Assembly (NCBI GenBank): GCA_035541895.1
Contig: DATKMK010000094.1
Span: 1-64,000, forward strand
Reading direction: 5' to 3'
DNA length: 64,000 bases
Source of the DNA: DATKMK01 sp035541895
Lineage (GTDB): Bacteria; Desulfobacterota; Binatia; HRBIN30; JACQVA1
Shown here in pieces: positions 7,595 to 18,044 of the stretch. A program made the position numbers and the translations under genes. Position 1 is the first letter of the stretch; every line of letters begins with the position of its first letter. Under the pieces are notes generated by a model that made no database searches, was not told the DNA's origin, and saw only the letters and a program-made list of their open reading frames with translations.

Positions 7595-9598
7595 ATGGCG
7601 ACGCAGATCCGCAAGCTCCTCATCGCCAACCGCGGCGAAATCGCGCTGCGCATCATGCGCACTTGTCGCTCGATGGGCATCGGCACCACGGCGATTTACG
7701 CCGACCCCGATCGATGCGCCCCCTTCGTGCGCGCTGCGGACGACGCCGTCTATATCGGCCCGCCGATCAGCAGCGGCTCGTTCCTCGCGGTCGAGAAGAT
7801 TCTCGACGCCGCGCGGCGCGTCGGGGCCGATGCGGTACATCCCGGATACGGCTTCCTCGCCGAGAACGCCGACTTCGCGCAGGCGTGTGCCGATGCCGGC
7901 CTGATCTTCATCGGCCCAAGCCCCGATTCGATCCGCCGCATGGGCAGCAAAATCGCGGCGAAGCGGCTCATGACCGCGGCCGGCGTGTCGGTGGTGCCGG
8001 GCTTCAGCGCCGAAGGTGTAAGCGACGATGCGATCGCCAAGCGTGTCTCGGAGGTCGGCTATCCGATTCTGATCAAAGCTTCCGCCGGCGGCGGCGGCAA
8101 GGGCATGCGCGTCGTGCATGAGTCGGCGCAGTTGGCCAGCGCGTTGGCCGCGGCCCGGCGTGAAGCGAAGAGTGCGTTCGGTGACGACACCCTGTTGATC
8201 GAGCGCTACCTCGAATCGCCGCGCCACATCGAGATCCAGATCTTCGGCGATACGCACGGCAACTTGATTCACTGCTTCGAGCGCGAGTGTTCGATTCAGC
8301 GCCGTTACCAAAAGATCATCGAAGAAGCCCCGTCGCCCGCGGTCGACGAGGCCCAACGTGCACGGATGGCCGCCGCGGCCCTCGCCGCTGGACGCGCGAT
8401 CGGGTACCACAACGCCGGCACCGTCGAATTTGTCGTCGATGCGCGCGGTCAATTCTATTTCCTCGAGGTCAACGCGCGCTTGCAGGTCGAGCACCCGGTC
8501 ACCGAAGAGATCACCGGTCTCGATCTCGTGCGCTTGCAAATTCTGGTCGCGCAAGGCGCCCCGCTCCCGGTGCGTCAGGATGATCTCGCGATCCGCGGAC
8601 ACGCGATCGAGGCGCGTGTCTGCGCCGAGGATCCCGCCGCCGACTTCCTGCCGTCGATCGGCACGATCGTACGCTGGGAAACCCCGGGCATGCCCGGGAT
8701 TCGATACGAAAGCGGCGTCGAGACCGGTTCGGAGGTGACGATTCACTACGACCCGATGCTGGCGAAAGTCATCGCTCACGCGCCGACGCGCGGCGAAGCG
8801 GCGCACCGGTTGAGCAAGGCGCTCGCGGGCATGCGCGTCCACGGCGTACGCACGAATCTGCCGTTGTTGATTTCGGTCCTGCAACATCCGGAGTTCCACG
8901 CGGGCAACCTCGATACCCATTTCATCGCGACGCACATCCCGCTCGATCATCGTCGGTCGCCGGAGCAGATCGAGGCCGATCGCGTGCACGCCGTCGCCAT
9001 CGCGTTGTGGATGCAAGCGCAGCGTCGTGCCCACACGCCGGTATGGCGCGGCATCCCGTCGGGTTGGCGCAACAACCCGAGCCAAATGCAGGCGGTGTCG
9101 TTCACCAGCGGCGACGAGACGATCGCGGTGCAGTACCGTGTGCACTCGCACGACGACGTCGATGTGGTAGTCGACGGGACTGCGCTGAAGGCGGCCGTGC
9201 TGTCATGGGATCCGACGCACGTCGCGTTGGTGTTGGACGACGTGCGCCGCACGTGCACGGTGCTCGCGCACGATGACGTACACTACGCGCACAGCTCCCT
9301 CGGCACCTCGGAACTGCGCGAGGTCCCGCGCTTCCCGCCGCCTGAACGTGTCGAAGTCGCCGGCGGCTGCCACGCCCCGATGCCGGGAAAAATCCTCGCG
9401 GTGCGCGTGCAGTCGGGCGACGCCGTGCAGAAAGGTGCACCCCTGGTCATCCTCGAAGCGATGAAGATGGAGCACGAGGTCGCGGCTCCGCACAACGGCA
9501 TCGTGCGAGAGGTGCGCGTCGAGGTTGGACAACAAGTCGACAGTGACGACGTGCTGGTGGTGCTGGACGAGGCTCCCCCGTCGGAGGAAGCATCATGA
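7595..9598 (+). CDS. Acyl-CoA carboxylase alpha (biotin carboxylase plus biotin carrier) subunit
   Basis: A 667-residue alpha subunit. Residues 1-450 form a biotin carboxylase: IANRGEIALRI at the N-terminus, the ATP-grasp Gly-rich loop ASAGGGGKGMR near residue 161, and EVNARLQVEHPVTE near 290. The C-terminal biotinyl domain contains EAMKMEHEV near residue 623, whose central Lys carries biotin. The length and domain order match LiuD/AtuF. It lies 3 nt after the beta subunit and overlaps the hydratase gene by 4 bp (ATGA), so stoichiometric co-expression is likely. It carboxylates its own biotin with bicarbonate and ATP for the beta subunit. All catalytic motifs appear intact. Confidence 0.95.
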   Translation: MATQIRKLLIANRGEIALRIMRTCRSMGIGTTAIYADPDRCAPFVRAADDAVYIGPPISSGSFLAVEKILDAARRVGADAVHPGYGFLAENADFAQACADAGLIFIGPSPDSIRRMGSKIAAKRLMTAAGVSVVPGFSAEGVSDDAIAKRVSEVGYPILIKASAGGGGKGMRVVHESAQLASALAAARREAKSAFGDDTLLIERYLESPRHIEIQIFGDTHGNLIHCFERECSIQRRYQKIIEEAPSPAVDEAQRARMAAAALAAGRAIGYHNAGTVEFVVDARGQFYFLEVNARLQVEHPVTEEITGLDLVRLQILVAQGAPLPVRQDDLAIRGHAIEARVCAEDPAADFLPSIGTIVRWETPGMPGIRYESGVETGSEVTIHYDPMLAKVIAHAPTRGEAAHRLSKALAGMRVHGVRTNLPLLISVLQHPEFHAGNLDTHFIATHIPLDHRRSPEQIEADRVHAVAIALWMQAQRRAHTPVWRGIPSGWRNNPSQMQAVSFTSGDETIAVQYRVHSHDDVDVVVDGTALKAAVLSWDPTHVALVLDDVRRTCTVLAHDDVHYAHSSLGTSELREVPRFPPPERVEVAGGCHAPMPGKILAVRVQSGDAVQKGAPLVILEAMKMEHEVAAPHNGIVREVRVEVGQQVDSDDVLVVLDEAPPSEEAS

Positions 9599-10359
9599 AC
9601 CAATACACCCTCTACGATCTTCGCGGCGCCGCCGCGTGGATCACCCTCAACCAACCGGAGAAGCGCAACGCACTGAGCGACGCTTTGGTGATCGAGCTGC
9701 TCGCGCACTTGCGCACCGCGATGGCCGACGAGCACGTTCGTGTCATCGTGATCACCGGCGCGGGATCGGCGTTCTGCGCCGGCGCCGACCTCAAGAGCGG
9801 CGGCGTGAAGGCGGGCGACGAGGAGAATCCGTTCGTCACGGTAATGAAGACGATCTGGGAATCGCCCAAGCCGGTCGTCGGCCGCATCAACGGCCACGCC
9901 TTCGGCGGCGGCGTCGGCCTCGCCGCGGCGTGCGACCTGACGATCGCTGCCGACACCGCGATGTTCAGCTTCAGCGAGGTCCGGGTCGGCGTGATTCCGG
10001 CGATGATCTCGGTCGTCGTCATCCCCAAGCTCGGCATTCAGAACACGATGTGGCTGTTTCTCACCGGCGAGCGTTTCTCGGCGCAGCGCGCGGTCGAGTT
10101 GGGCTTGATGCATCGCGCGGTGCCGGCGGCCGAATTGGACGCCACTGTCGAGGAAGTGATCGGTATGGTGCGGCTCGGCGGACCCAACGCGATTCGTGAA
10201 GCCAAGCAGCTCGTCCGCCGTATTCCAGGCATGTCGATGGACGACGGCTTTCGCTACACCGGCAAGAAGATCGCCGAACTGTTTGCGTCCGACGAAGCGG
10301 CCGAAGGCATGGCCGCGTTCGTCCAGAAGCGTCCGCCCAAGTGGGCCACCAATGACTGA
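9595..10359 (+). CDS. Enoyl-CoA hydratase/isomerase (crotonase family)
   Basis: This 254-residue protein is of standard crotonase length. The first oxyanion-hole segment is SAFCAGADLKSG near residue 60; the second is INGHAFGGGVGLAAACD near residue 100, followed by FSEVRVGVIPAM. By analogy with LiuC/AtuE it would hydrate the carboxylated product (3-methylglutaconyl-CoA or isohexenyl-glutaconyl-CoA). It overlaps the alpha subunit by 4 bp upstream and the AtuA-like gene by 8 bp downstream, so it is tightly coupled in the operon. No HMG-CoA lyase gene follows, so the pathway end must be encoded elsewhere or differ. Confidence 0.92.
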   Translation: MNQYTLYDLRGAAAWITLNQPEKRNALSDALVIELLAHLRTAMADEHVRVIVITGAGSAFCAGADLKSGGVKAGDEENPFVTVMKTIWESPKPVVGRINGHAFGGGVGLAAACDLTIAADTAMFSFSEVRVGVIPAMISVVVIPKLGIQNTMWLFLTGERFSAQRAVELGLMHRAVPAAELDATVEEVIGMVRLGGPNAIREAKQLVRRIPGMSMDDGFRYTGKKIAELFASDEAAEGMAAFVQKRPPKWATND

Positions 10360-12115
10360 CGACGTCCTGCGCATCGCCAACTGCAGCGGATTTTACGGCG
10401 ACCGCCTGAGCGCGGCGCGCGAGATGGTCGAGGGCGGGCCGATCGATGTCCTCACCGGCGACTACCTCGCCGAGTTGACGATGATGATCCTGTTCCGCGA
10501 TCGGCTGAAAAATCCGGCCGGCGGTTACGCCCGCACCTTCCTGCGTCAGATGGAAGATGTCCTCGGGACCTGCGTCGCGCGCGGCATGAAGATCGTGGTC
10601 AATGCCGGCGGACTCAACCCCGCAGGACTCGCCGCCGAAGTCGAACAACTCGCCGTCAAGCTCGGCATTCAAACGAAGGTCGCGTTCATCGACGGCGACG
10701 ACCTGCTGCCGCGCTTGCCCAAGCTGCAAGCGCAGGGCATCGAGCTGCGCCATCTCGACAAGGGTATTCCGCTCGCTGCGTTGCAAGCACAAGTGCTCAC
10801 CGCCAACGCGTACCTCGGCGCGTGGGGTATCGTCGAGGCGTTGAATCGGGGCGCGGATGTCGTGATCTGTCCGCGCGTGACCGACGCCGCGCTCACCCTC
10901 GGCCCGGCGGCCTGGAAGTTCGGTTGGGCACGCGATGATTGGGACCGATTGGCCGCGGGCGTGGTCGCCGGCCACATCCTCGAGTGCGGCGCCCAGTGCA
11001 CCGGCGGGAACTACTCGTTCTTCAAGGAGGTGCCCGACATCGATCGCATCGGCTTTCCGATCGCCGAGATGCATCGCGACGGCTCGTTCGTGATCACCAA
11101 GCATCCGGGAACCGGCGGCTTGGTGTCGGTCGGGACGGTGACGGCGCAATTGCTCTACGAGATTCAAGGCGTGCGCTACTTGAATCCCGACGTCACGACG
11201 CGCTTCGACTCGATCCGGTTGCACCAGGAGGATCGCGATCGCGTGCGCGTCGACGGCATCAAAGGCGAGCCGCCACCACCAACGACCAAGGTGTGCATCA
11301 ACTATCTCGGCGGCTACAAGAACGCGATGACGTTCGTGCTGGCCGGGCTCGACATCGACGAGAAGGCAAGGCTGGCCGAGAAGACCTTGTTCAAGCTGCT
11401 CGGCGGGCGCGAGCGGTTCGGCGAAGTCAGCGTGCGGCTGGTGCGCTCGGATCGCGACGATCCGCGCAGCAACGACGACGCGTTCGCGTACCTGCATGTG
11501 GTCGTCAAAGACGCCGACGCGGCGAAAGTCGGCCGCGCCTTCAGCAACAAGGCGGTCGAGATGGCGTTGGCGAATTATCCCGGCTTCTTCATCACCTCGC
11601 CGCCGGGCGACGCGTCGCCCTACGGCGTGTACTGGCCAGCGCTGGTGCCGTCGGACGTGATCCGGCACCGCGTCGTCATCGGCGGAGAACAGATCGCCGT
11701 TGCGCCCGTCGCTGTCCGCGCGACACCGTACGAGGCGACGGTGCCGGCGGCCGAGGTAGGCGAAGCGCCGTCGGGTCCGGCCGAACGCGTCGCGCTCGGC
11801 ACCATTTGCGGCGCCCGCTCCGGCGACAAAGGCGGCAACGCCAACGTCGGCGTGTGGGTGGCTCATCGCGCCGCGTATGCGTGGCTGGAGCGGTATCTGA
11901 CCGTCGAGAAGTTTCGTCAACTCATTCCCGAAGCCGCGACATTGCCGGTCGAACGTTGTGCGCTACCGAATCTCTTGAGCCTGAACTTCGTCGTGACGGG
12001 CTTGCTCGGCGAGGGCGTCGCCGCTTCCACCCGCAGTGATCCGCAAGCCAAGAGTCTTGGCGAGTACGTGCGCGCCAAGGTCGTTGATATTCCCCGCGCA
12101 CTGCTCGCGCACTGA
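10352..12115 (+). CDS. atuA: AtuA-family protein (DUF1446), acyclic terpene utilisation type
   Basis: This 587-residue protein begins MTDDVLRIANCSGFYGDR, the classic start of the DUF1446/AtuA family. Further family marks are DVLTGDYLAE near residue 33, VNAGGLNP near 85, ICPRVTDAALTLGP near 170 and GAQCTGGNY near 212. A C-terminal domain after about residue 480 carries ICGARSGDKGGNAN. The ATG at 10352 lies inside the hydratase stop region (8 bp overlap); longer in-frame starts give non-homologous residues. AtuA is essential for citronellol/geraniol catabolism in Pseudomonas but its biochemical role is not established. Here it ends a carboxylase operon, which strengthens the terpene-like reading, although relatives also sit beside leucine-type carboxylases. 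Confidence 0.88.
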   Translation: MTDDVLRIANCSGFYGDRLSAAREMVEGGPIDVLTGDYLAELTMMILFRDRLKNPAGGYARTFLRQMEDVLGTCVARGMKIVVNAGGLNPAGLAAEVEQLAVKLGIQTKVAFIDGDDLLPRLPKLQAQGIELRHLDKGIPLAALQAQVLTANAYLGAWGIVEALNRGADVVICPRVTDAALTLGPAAWKFGWARDDWDRLAAGVVAGHILECGAQCTGGNYSFFKEVPDIDRIGFPIAEMHRDGSFVITKHPGTGGLVSVGTVTAQLLYEIQGVRYLNPDVTTRFDSIRLHQEDRDRVRVDGIKGEPPPPTTKVCINYLGGYKNAMTFVLAGLDIDEKARLAEKTLFKLLGGRERFGEVSVRLVRSDRDDPRSNDDAFAYLHVVVKDADAAKVGRAFSNKAVEMALANYPGFFITSPPGDASPYGVYWPALVPSDVIRHRVVIGGEQIAVAPVAVRATPYEATVPAAEVGEAPSGPAERVALGTICGARSGDKGGNANVGVWVAHRAAYAWLERYLTVEKFRQLIPEAATLPVERCALPNLLSLNFVVTGLLGEGVAASTRSDPQAKSLGEYVRAKVVDIPRALLAH

Positions 12116-12119
12116 CCGC

Positions 12120-12152
12120 TTCTCCCCATTGCCGATACGGCAGTGGGAAGAA
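12120..12152. terminator. Hairpin between convergent genes, probable bidirectional terminator
   Basis: TTCTCCCCATTGCC at 12120-12133 pairs with GGCAGTGGGAAGAA at 12139-12152 over a 5-nt loop with two mismatched or wobble positions. A pyrimidine-rich tract (CTCTTCTCTTTTA) follows on the plus strand. It lies in the 52 bp between the stops of the AtuA-like gene and the convergent peptidase gene. Confidence 0.6.
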
Positions 12153-12167
12153 CCCATCTCTTCTCTT

Positions 12168-13562
12168 TTAATCTTGCGCGTCGAGGGCGTGGAGAATCTC
12201 GATCAAGCGACGGGTGCCGTCACGGAGGTTTACAACCGAGACCCGCTCGTTGGTCCCGTGCACGCCCTGCTCGTCGTCATCGGTGATCTCGAAGGGGACA
12301 AAGCCATAGCTGACGATGTCGTGCGTGCGGAAGTAGTGACTGTCGGTGAAGCCGGTCAGCACCGCCGGTACCACCGGGGCATGCTCGGACGCTGCGACGG
12401 CGGCGATGGCGCGATAGAACGCGGTGTCGGTCGGTGAGGACGACGGCGCGAAGCTCAACAGCTTCTCGATCGCGATCGTGTCGTCGTTCACGACTTGCTT
12501 GACGGTTGCAATGAACGCGTCGGGGTCTTGATCGGGCAGCAAGCGGCAATCGACCTCCGCGCTGGCGGTGCGAGGGATGACGTTGGTTTTGTTGCTCGCG
12601 CTCAGAACCGTCGGCGCGACGGTGTTGCGCACCAGTGCCGCATCGTGGCGATCGGTGAGGAAGGCTTGGCGGAAGTTCGGATCGTCGAGCGCCGCCTTCA
12701 GATCGCGATAGCGCTCGCGCCGTTCGAGCGGCGCGGTATCGGCCAACGCCGCATAATAGGCTGCGACCTCGGGCAGCACGCGGATCTCGGGCTGGTAGTG
12801 ATGCAGCCGATCGAGCGCGCCGACCAAACGCGTCACTGCGGTCTCCGCTGCCGGCGCGGAGCCGTGGCCGGCATCGCCGGTCGCCGTCAGCTTCAACCAG
12901 CACGGCGTCTTCTCCGACACCGCCACTTCGTACGCCCGCCCGCCGTCGGCCCGCACGCGGATCGCGCCACCCTCGTTGAGAAGGAACTCGGCGTTGTCGA
13001 TCAGATCAAGCCGATTGTTGGCGAACCAGCCCGCACCCATCTTGCCGCCGGCTTCTTCGTCCGCGGTGCCGACGAAGATCAGGTCGCGCTTCAGCGTCAC
13101 GCCCGAACGCTTGAGCGCAATCATCGCCGCCGCATCGACCGCCCCGGTGCCCTTGCAATCAAGCGCGCCGCGCCCCCAGACATAGCCGTCGCGAATCGTG
13201 CCCGAGAACGGCGGCACGTCCCAGCCATTCGGGTCAGCCGGCACGACGTCGAGATGATTGAGCAACACCACCGGTCGCGCGCCGCCGTTTCCCTTCAACC
13301 GCGCCACGACGATGCCGCGCCCCTTCGCGGATTCCACCACCCGACTATCGATACCGGCTTGCTTGAATCGCCCGGCGATGAACGTGGCCGCCGCGGTCTC
13401 GTTGCCGGGCGGGTTGGTGGTATTGACGCGAATGTAGTCGCTCAACAGTTGCGCCGCATCACGGCCCGTCTTGTCCCAATCGATCTCAGCCGCGACCGCC
13501 GTCACCGGCAGCATCGCGGCGACGGCGACGACGGCACACCAGCGGCGACTGCCGGCGCTCAT
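12168..13562 (-). CDS. Exported M20 family metallopeptidase
   Basis: A 464-residue zinc peptidase/deacylase of the M20 family. The start at 13562 gives a clean signal peptide (VVAVAAMLPVTAVAA, then EIDW), so the enzyme should act outside the cytoplasm. Metal-site motifs are all present: LLNHLDVVP (His), WGRGALDCKGTGA (bridging Asp), GTADEEAGG (general base Glu plus ligand) and a late His region. TNVIPRTASAEVDCRL marks the dimerisation/lid boundary typical of carboxypeptidase-like M20 enzymes. It overlaps the upstream VOC gene by 4 bp (ATGA), so the two are co-transcribed. Substrate is unknown; a role in peptide scavenging is a guess. Confidence 0.9.
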   Translation of the reverse strand: MSAGSRRWCAVVAVAAMLPVTAVAAEIDWDKTGRDAAQLLSDYIRVNTTNPPGNETAAATFIAGRFKQAGIDSRVVESAKGRGIVVARLKGNGGARPVVLLNHLDVVPADPNGWDVPPFSGTIRDGYVWGRGALDCKGTGAVDAAAMIALKRSGVTLKRDLIFVGTADEEAGGKMGAGWFANNRLDLIDNAEFLLNEGGAIRVRADGGRAYEVAVSEKTPCWLKLTATGDAGHGSAPAAETAVTRLVGALDRLHHYQPEIRVLPEVAAYYAALADTAPLERRERYRDLKAALDDPNFRQAFLTDRHDAALVRNTVAPTVLSASNKTNVIPRTASAEVDCRLLPDQDPDAFIATVKQVVNDDTIAIEKLLSFAPSSSPTDTAFYRAIAAVAASEHAPVVPAVLTGFTDSHYFRTHDIVSYGFVPFEITDDDEQGVHGTNERVSVVNLRDGTRRLIEILHALDAQD

Positions 13563-13993
13563 CGTTCCACTCTCCCGACGTTCTGTTCCTTCAACTCGAC
13601 AACGTAGCCGTCGGGGTCGCGCACGTAGATCGACAAACCCATTCCCGTCGCGCCCATTCGCGGCACCGGTTGCTCCTCGATCAACTCGACGCCGTGTGCC
13701 TTGAGCAGCGGAATCAGCTCGGCCATCGACGGGCGCGCGACCCGGACACAGAGATGCACGAAGCCGCCCGCGCTCAGGCCGGCAGTCGGATCGTAGGTGG
13801 GGTCCGGAACCAGATCGAGCAGTTGCTCGCCGATGCACGCCGATACGAACGGCCGCGTGCCCTTGCGATAGTCGTCGAGGAACTGAATGTGCAAGCCAAG
13901 CAGATCACGGTAAAATCCGAGCGCACGCTCGAGGTCGCGCACGCGTAGCACGAAGTGATCGAGTCCGTGAATGTGAATCGGCGCGTCGCTCAT
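13559..13993 (-). CDS. VOC/glyoxalase family protein
   Basis: This 144-residue, single-domain vicinal oxygen chelate protein has paired beta-alpha-beta-beta-beta units starting HGLDHFVLRVRDLERALGFY, with the next conserved His in GFVHLCVRV and the metal-ligand Glu in GYVVELKEQ near the C-terminus. Such proteins include glyoxalase I, dioxygenases and resistance proteins; sequence alone does not separate them. The 4 bp overlap with the exported M20 peptidase suggests co-expression, but no joint function is obvious. The start at ATG 13993 gives a normal family length. Confidence 0.87.
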   Translation of the reverse strand: MSDAPIHIHGLDHFVLRVRDLERALGFYRDLLGLHIQFLDDYRKGTRPFVSACIGEQLLDLVPDPTYDPTAGLSAGGFVHLCVRVARPSMAELIPLLKAHGVELIEEQPVPRMGATGMGLSIYVRDPDGYVVELKEQNVGRVER

Positions 13994-14129
13994 CGTCTAC
14001 CTTTCAGGCTGCCAGCCACGATCATGAAACGGGTTGCGGCGATCTTGTCACCCCGCAACCGAGGAGTCGAGAGGTCACGACGGGCGCTGCTTGCGACCGT
14101 ATCGGCGCCCGGCTAGAAAAACAGCCGTC

Positions 14130-16085
<1,956 letters not shown>

Positions 16086-16097
16086 GCGATTCGCACC

Positions 16098-18011
16098 ATG
16101 AGCCGACACTTCGGCGAGCGCCTGCGGCAGTTGCGGCGGGGGCGCGGTTTGCGCATCGCCGACGTTGCCGCGGCGCTCGCAGTTTCACCAGCCGCGCTCA
16201 GCCGGATCGAGCGCGGTCTCGACGAAGCCGTGGACGACGACTTCATCCGTCGGGCGGCGCAATACTTCGAGCTGAACGCGGACGAATTGTTCTTGACCGC
16301 CGCCCGCCTGCCCGCGGATCTGCGCGGCATTCTCCAGCAGCACCCGGCCGAGAGTGCGCTGCTGCTGCGCGAGCACTTCGGCGTCGGCTGGAACGTCCGC
16401 GGCGTCGACGCACCGACTCACCCGAACGTCGTGATCACCGCATTGGTCGAGTGGGCGATTCGCACCGACCGCGACGTCGTGCTCGATCCGTGTTGTGGCG
16501 ACGGCGCCGTGTTGGCCGGCGCCGCGACGCGGTTGCTGGCGCTCGGCGCGACGCCCGCGGCGGTGGTCAGCCAGCTCCACGGATATGATGAGGACGCCGA
16601 AGCCTGCGCACGCAGCGTGCGCCGCTTGCGCGAGCTGACCGGAGAAACCTCCCACCTGATTCGACGCCACGGATTCCTGCGCGCCGAATCGCGCAGCCGC
16701 TTGCCGTTCGCGCGCGGCGGCGCCCCCGCTGTGACCGCGGTGATCGGGGCGATCGGCAGCGAGTCACTGTCGGCGGTGTCGCGCCGTCACGCTCGCGCCG
16801 TAGCGGCGGAAGCGGGAGTCGAACTGCCGGACACCGCCGCACCATGGGCCGCCGCGATCGTCCACGCCGCTGCCTGCGCGCGCGCCGACGGGCGCCTCGC
16901 GTTGCTGGTTCCCGCCGGACTCTTGCATGCGCAGTACGCCGGCGCGGCGCGATCGTATCTCGCGCAGTTGTTCCGCGCGTTGACGATCGTGACGTTCGAG
17001 CGCCCGCTCCCGACGCTCGGCGAGGCGGTGGCGCTGCTCGGGGACGCCGACGGCGAAGGAGGCGTTCGCACGCTCCGGATTCGCGATGCGCGGGAGTTGA
17101 CGGCCGCGCAGTTGGCGGAGGCCGCGCACGGGGTCGCGGAGCCGGCGTTGCGTTGGTCGGCGGCGTCGCTGCCAACTCCAGGTCTCGCGTTGTTGCGCCG
17201 ACTGCGGCAGCAGTCGGTGGTGCGCCGACTCGGCGACTTGGTACGCATCACGCCCGGCATCGTCACCGGAGCCAACCGCTTCTTCTTGTTGAATGCGGAG
17301 GCCGCGCGCGCGGTGAATGCCGACTTTCTGCAACCGGCATTGACGACGGCCAGCGAGGCAACGGGGTTGATCTTTCATCGTGCCGATTGGGACGACGTAC
17401 GCGCCGGCGCCCGCGGCTGCTTCCTGCTGACGATCCCGCCGGAGCAGCCGATCGATCCGGTAACGCGCGCGTATCTGGAGCGTGGCGAGCGCGACGGGAT
17501 TGCCGGCAAGGCCACCTGCCGCCGGCGCCCACAGTGGTACCAACTCCCGACGCCGGTTCGGTCGGCTGCGCTGTTGACCCACCTTTGTCGGCGCCGGCCG
17601 CGCATGCTACTCAATGAAGCGGGCGTGACTCATACGAACGCACTGCACAGCGTGCAGCCCCACGCCGATGTGAATATGGCCGCACTGACTGCGTCATTTC
17701 TCTCGACCGCAACCTTGCTCGGTTGCGAACAGGCCGGGCGCCACTATGGAACCGGCGTGTTGCAACTCGAACCCGCAGAAACAATGGATGTCTGGATTCC
17801 GTATCCGCCGCGCGAGGCGGAACCCCAGTTCGCCGGGTTGCTCCCTGAACTCGACGCGCTGTGGCGCTCGAAGCGCGAAGCCGACGCCATCGCATTGGTC
17901 GATGAGGCGATGATGAAGCATCTCAACGTAGATCGAGCCGTCGTCGCCGAATTACAGCACTGCTATCGCGCCGAATACGATCGCCGTCGCGGGGCGCCGT
18001 CGCGGAAATGA
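16098..18011 (+). CDS. XRE-type HTH fused to a degenerate N6-adenine DNA methyltransferase
   Basis: A 637-residue fusion. Residues 5-60 are an XRE/Cro HTH (FGERLRQLRRGRGLRIADVA, then SPAALSRIERG). The next part follows the Eco57I/type IIG adenine methylase fold: motif I LDPCCGDGAVL near residue 131, and RLALLVPAGLLHAQYAG followed by TFERPLPTLGEAVALL, the usual post-catalytic segments. The C-terminal third (LGDLVRITPGIVTGANRFF) matches the target-recognition part of such enzymes. The catalytic NPPY motif, expected near residue 214, reads VIGAIGSESL instead, so methyl transfer is unlikely. No nuclease domain is seen. It could be a DNA-binding regulator derived from a methylase. It follows the ABC-F gene by 12 bp. 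Confidence 0.8.
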   Translation: MSRHFGERLRQLRRGRGLRIADVAAALAVSPAALSRIERGLDEAVDDDFIRRAAQYFELNADELFLTAARLPADLRGILQQHPAESALLLREHFGVGWNVRGVDAPTHPNVVITALVEWAIRTDRDVVLDPCCGDGAVLAGAATRLLALGATPAAVVSQLHGYDEDAEACARSVRRLRELTGETSHLIRRHGFLRAESRSRLPFARGGAPAVTAVIGAIGSESLSAVSRRHARAVAAEAGVELPDTAAPWAAAIVHAAACARADGRLALLVPAGLLHAQYAGAARSYLAQLFRALTIVTFERPLPTLGEAVALLGDADGEGGVRTLRIRDARELTAAQLAEAAHGVAEPALRWSAASLPTPGLALLRRLRQQSVVRRLGDLVRITPGIVTGANRFFLLNAEAARAVNADFLQPALTTASEATGLIFHRADWDDVRAGARGCFLLTIPPEQPIDPVTRAYLERGERDGIAGKATCRRRPQWYQLPTPVRSAALLTHLCRRRPRMLLNEAGVTHTNALHSVQPHADVNMAALTASFLSTATLLGCEQAGRHYGTGVLQLEPAETMDVWIPYPPREAEPQFAGLLPELDALWRSKREADAIALVDEAMMKHLNVDRAVVAELQHCYRAEYDRRRGAPSRK

Positions 18012-18044
18012 TGTGAGCGCCAACTCGATGTGGGAGTGCCGGCG

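Noticed and set aside
6860..9151. Long minus-strand open frame (763 codons) opposite the carboxylase alpha subunit
   Set aside because: Composition is Arg/Asp/His-rich with no family pattern, as expected for the antisense of GC-rich coding DNA; the plus strand encodes an unmistakable biotin carboxylase.
12495..13607. 370-codon plus-strand open frame
   Set aside because: Antisense of the exported M20 peptidase, which has a signal peptide and all metal motifs.
16098..18011. Complete restriction-modification system
   Set aside because: No nuclease domain or partner endonuclease gene is visible, and the methylase lacks its NPPY motif; the flanks are ABC-F and HEAT genes.
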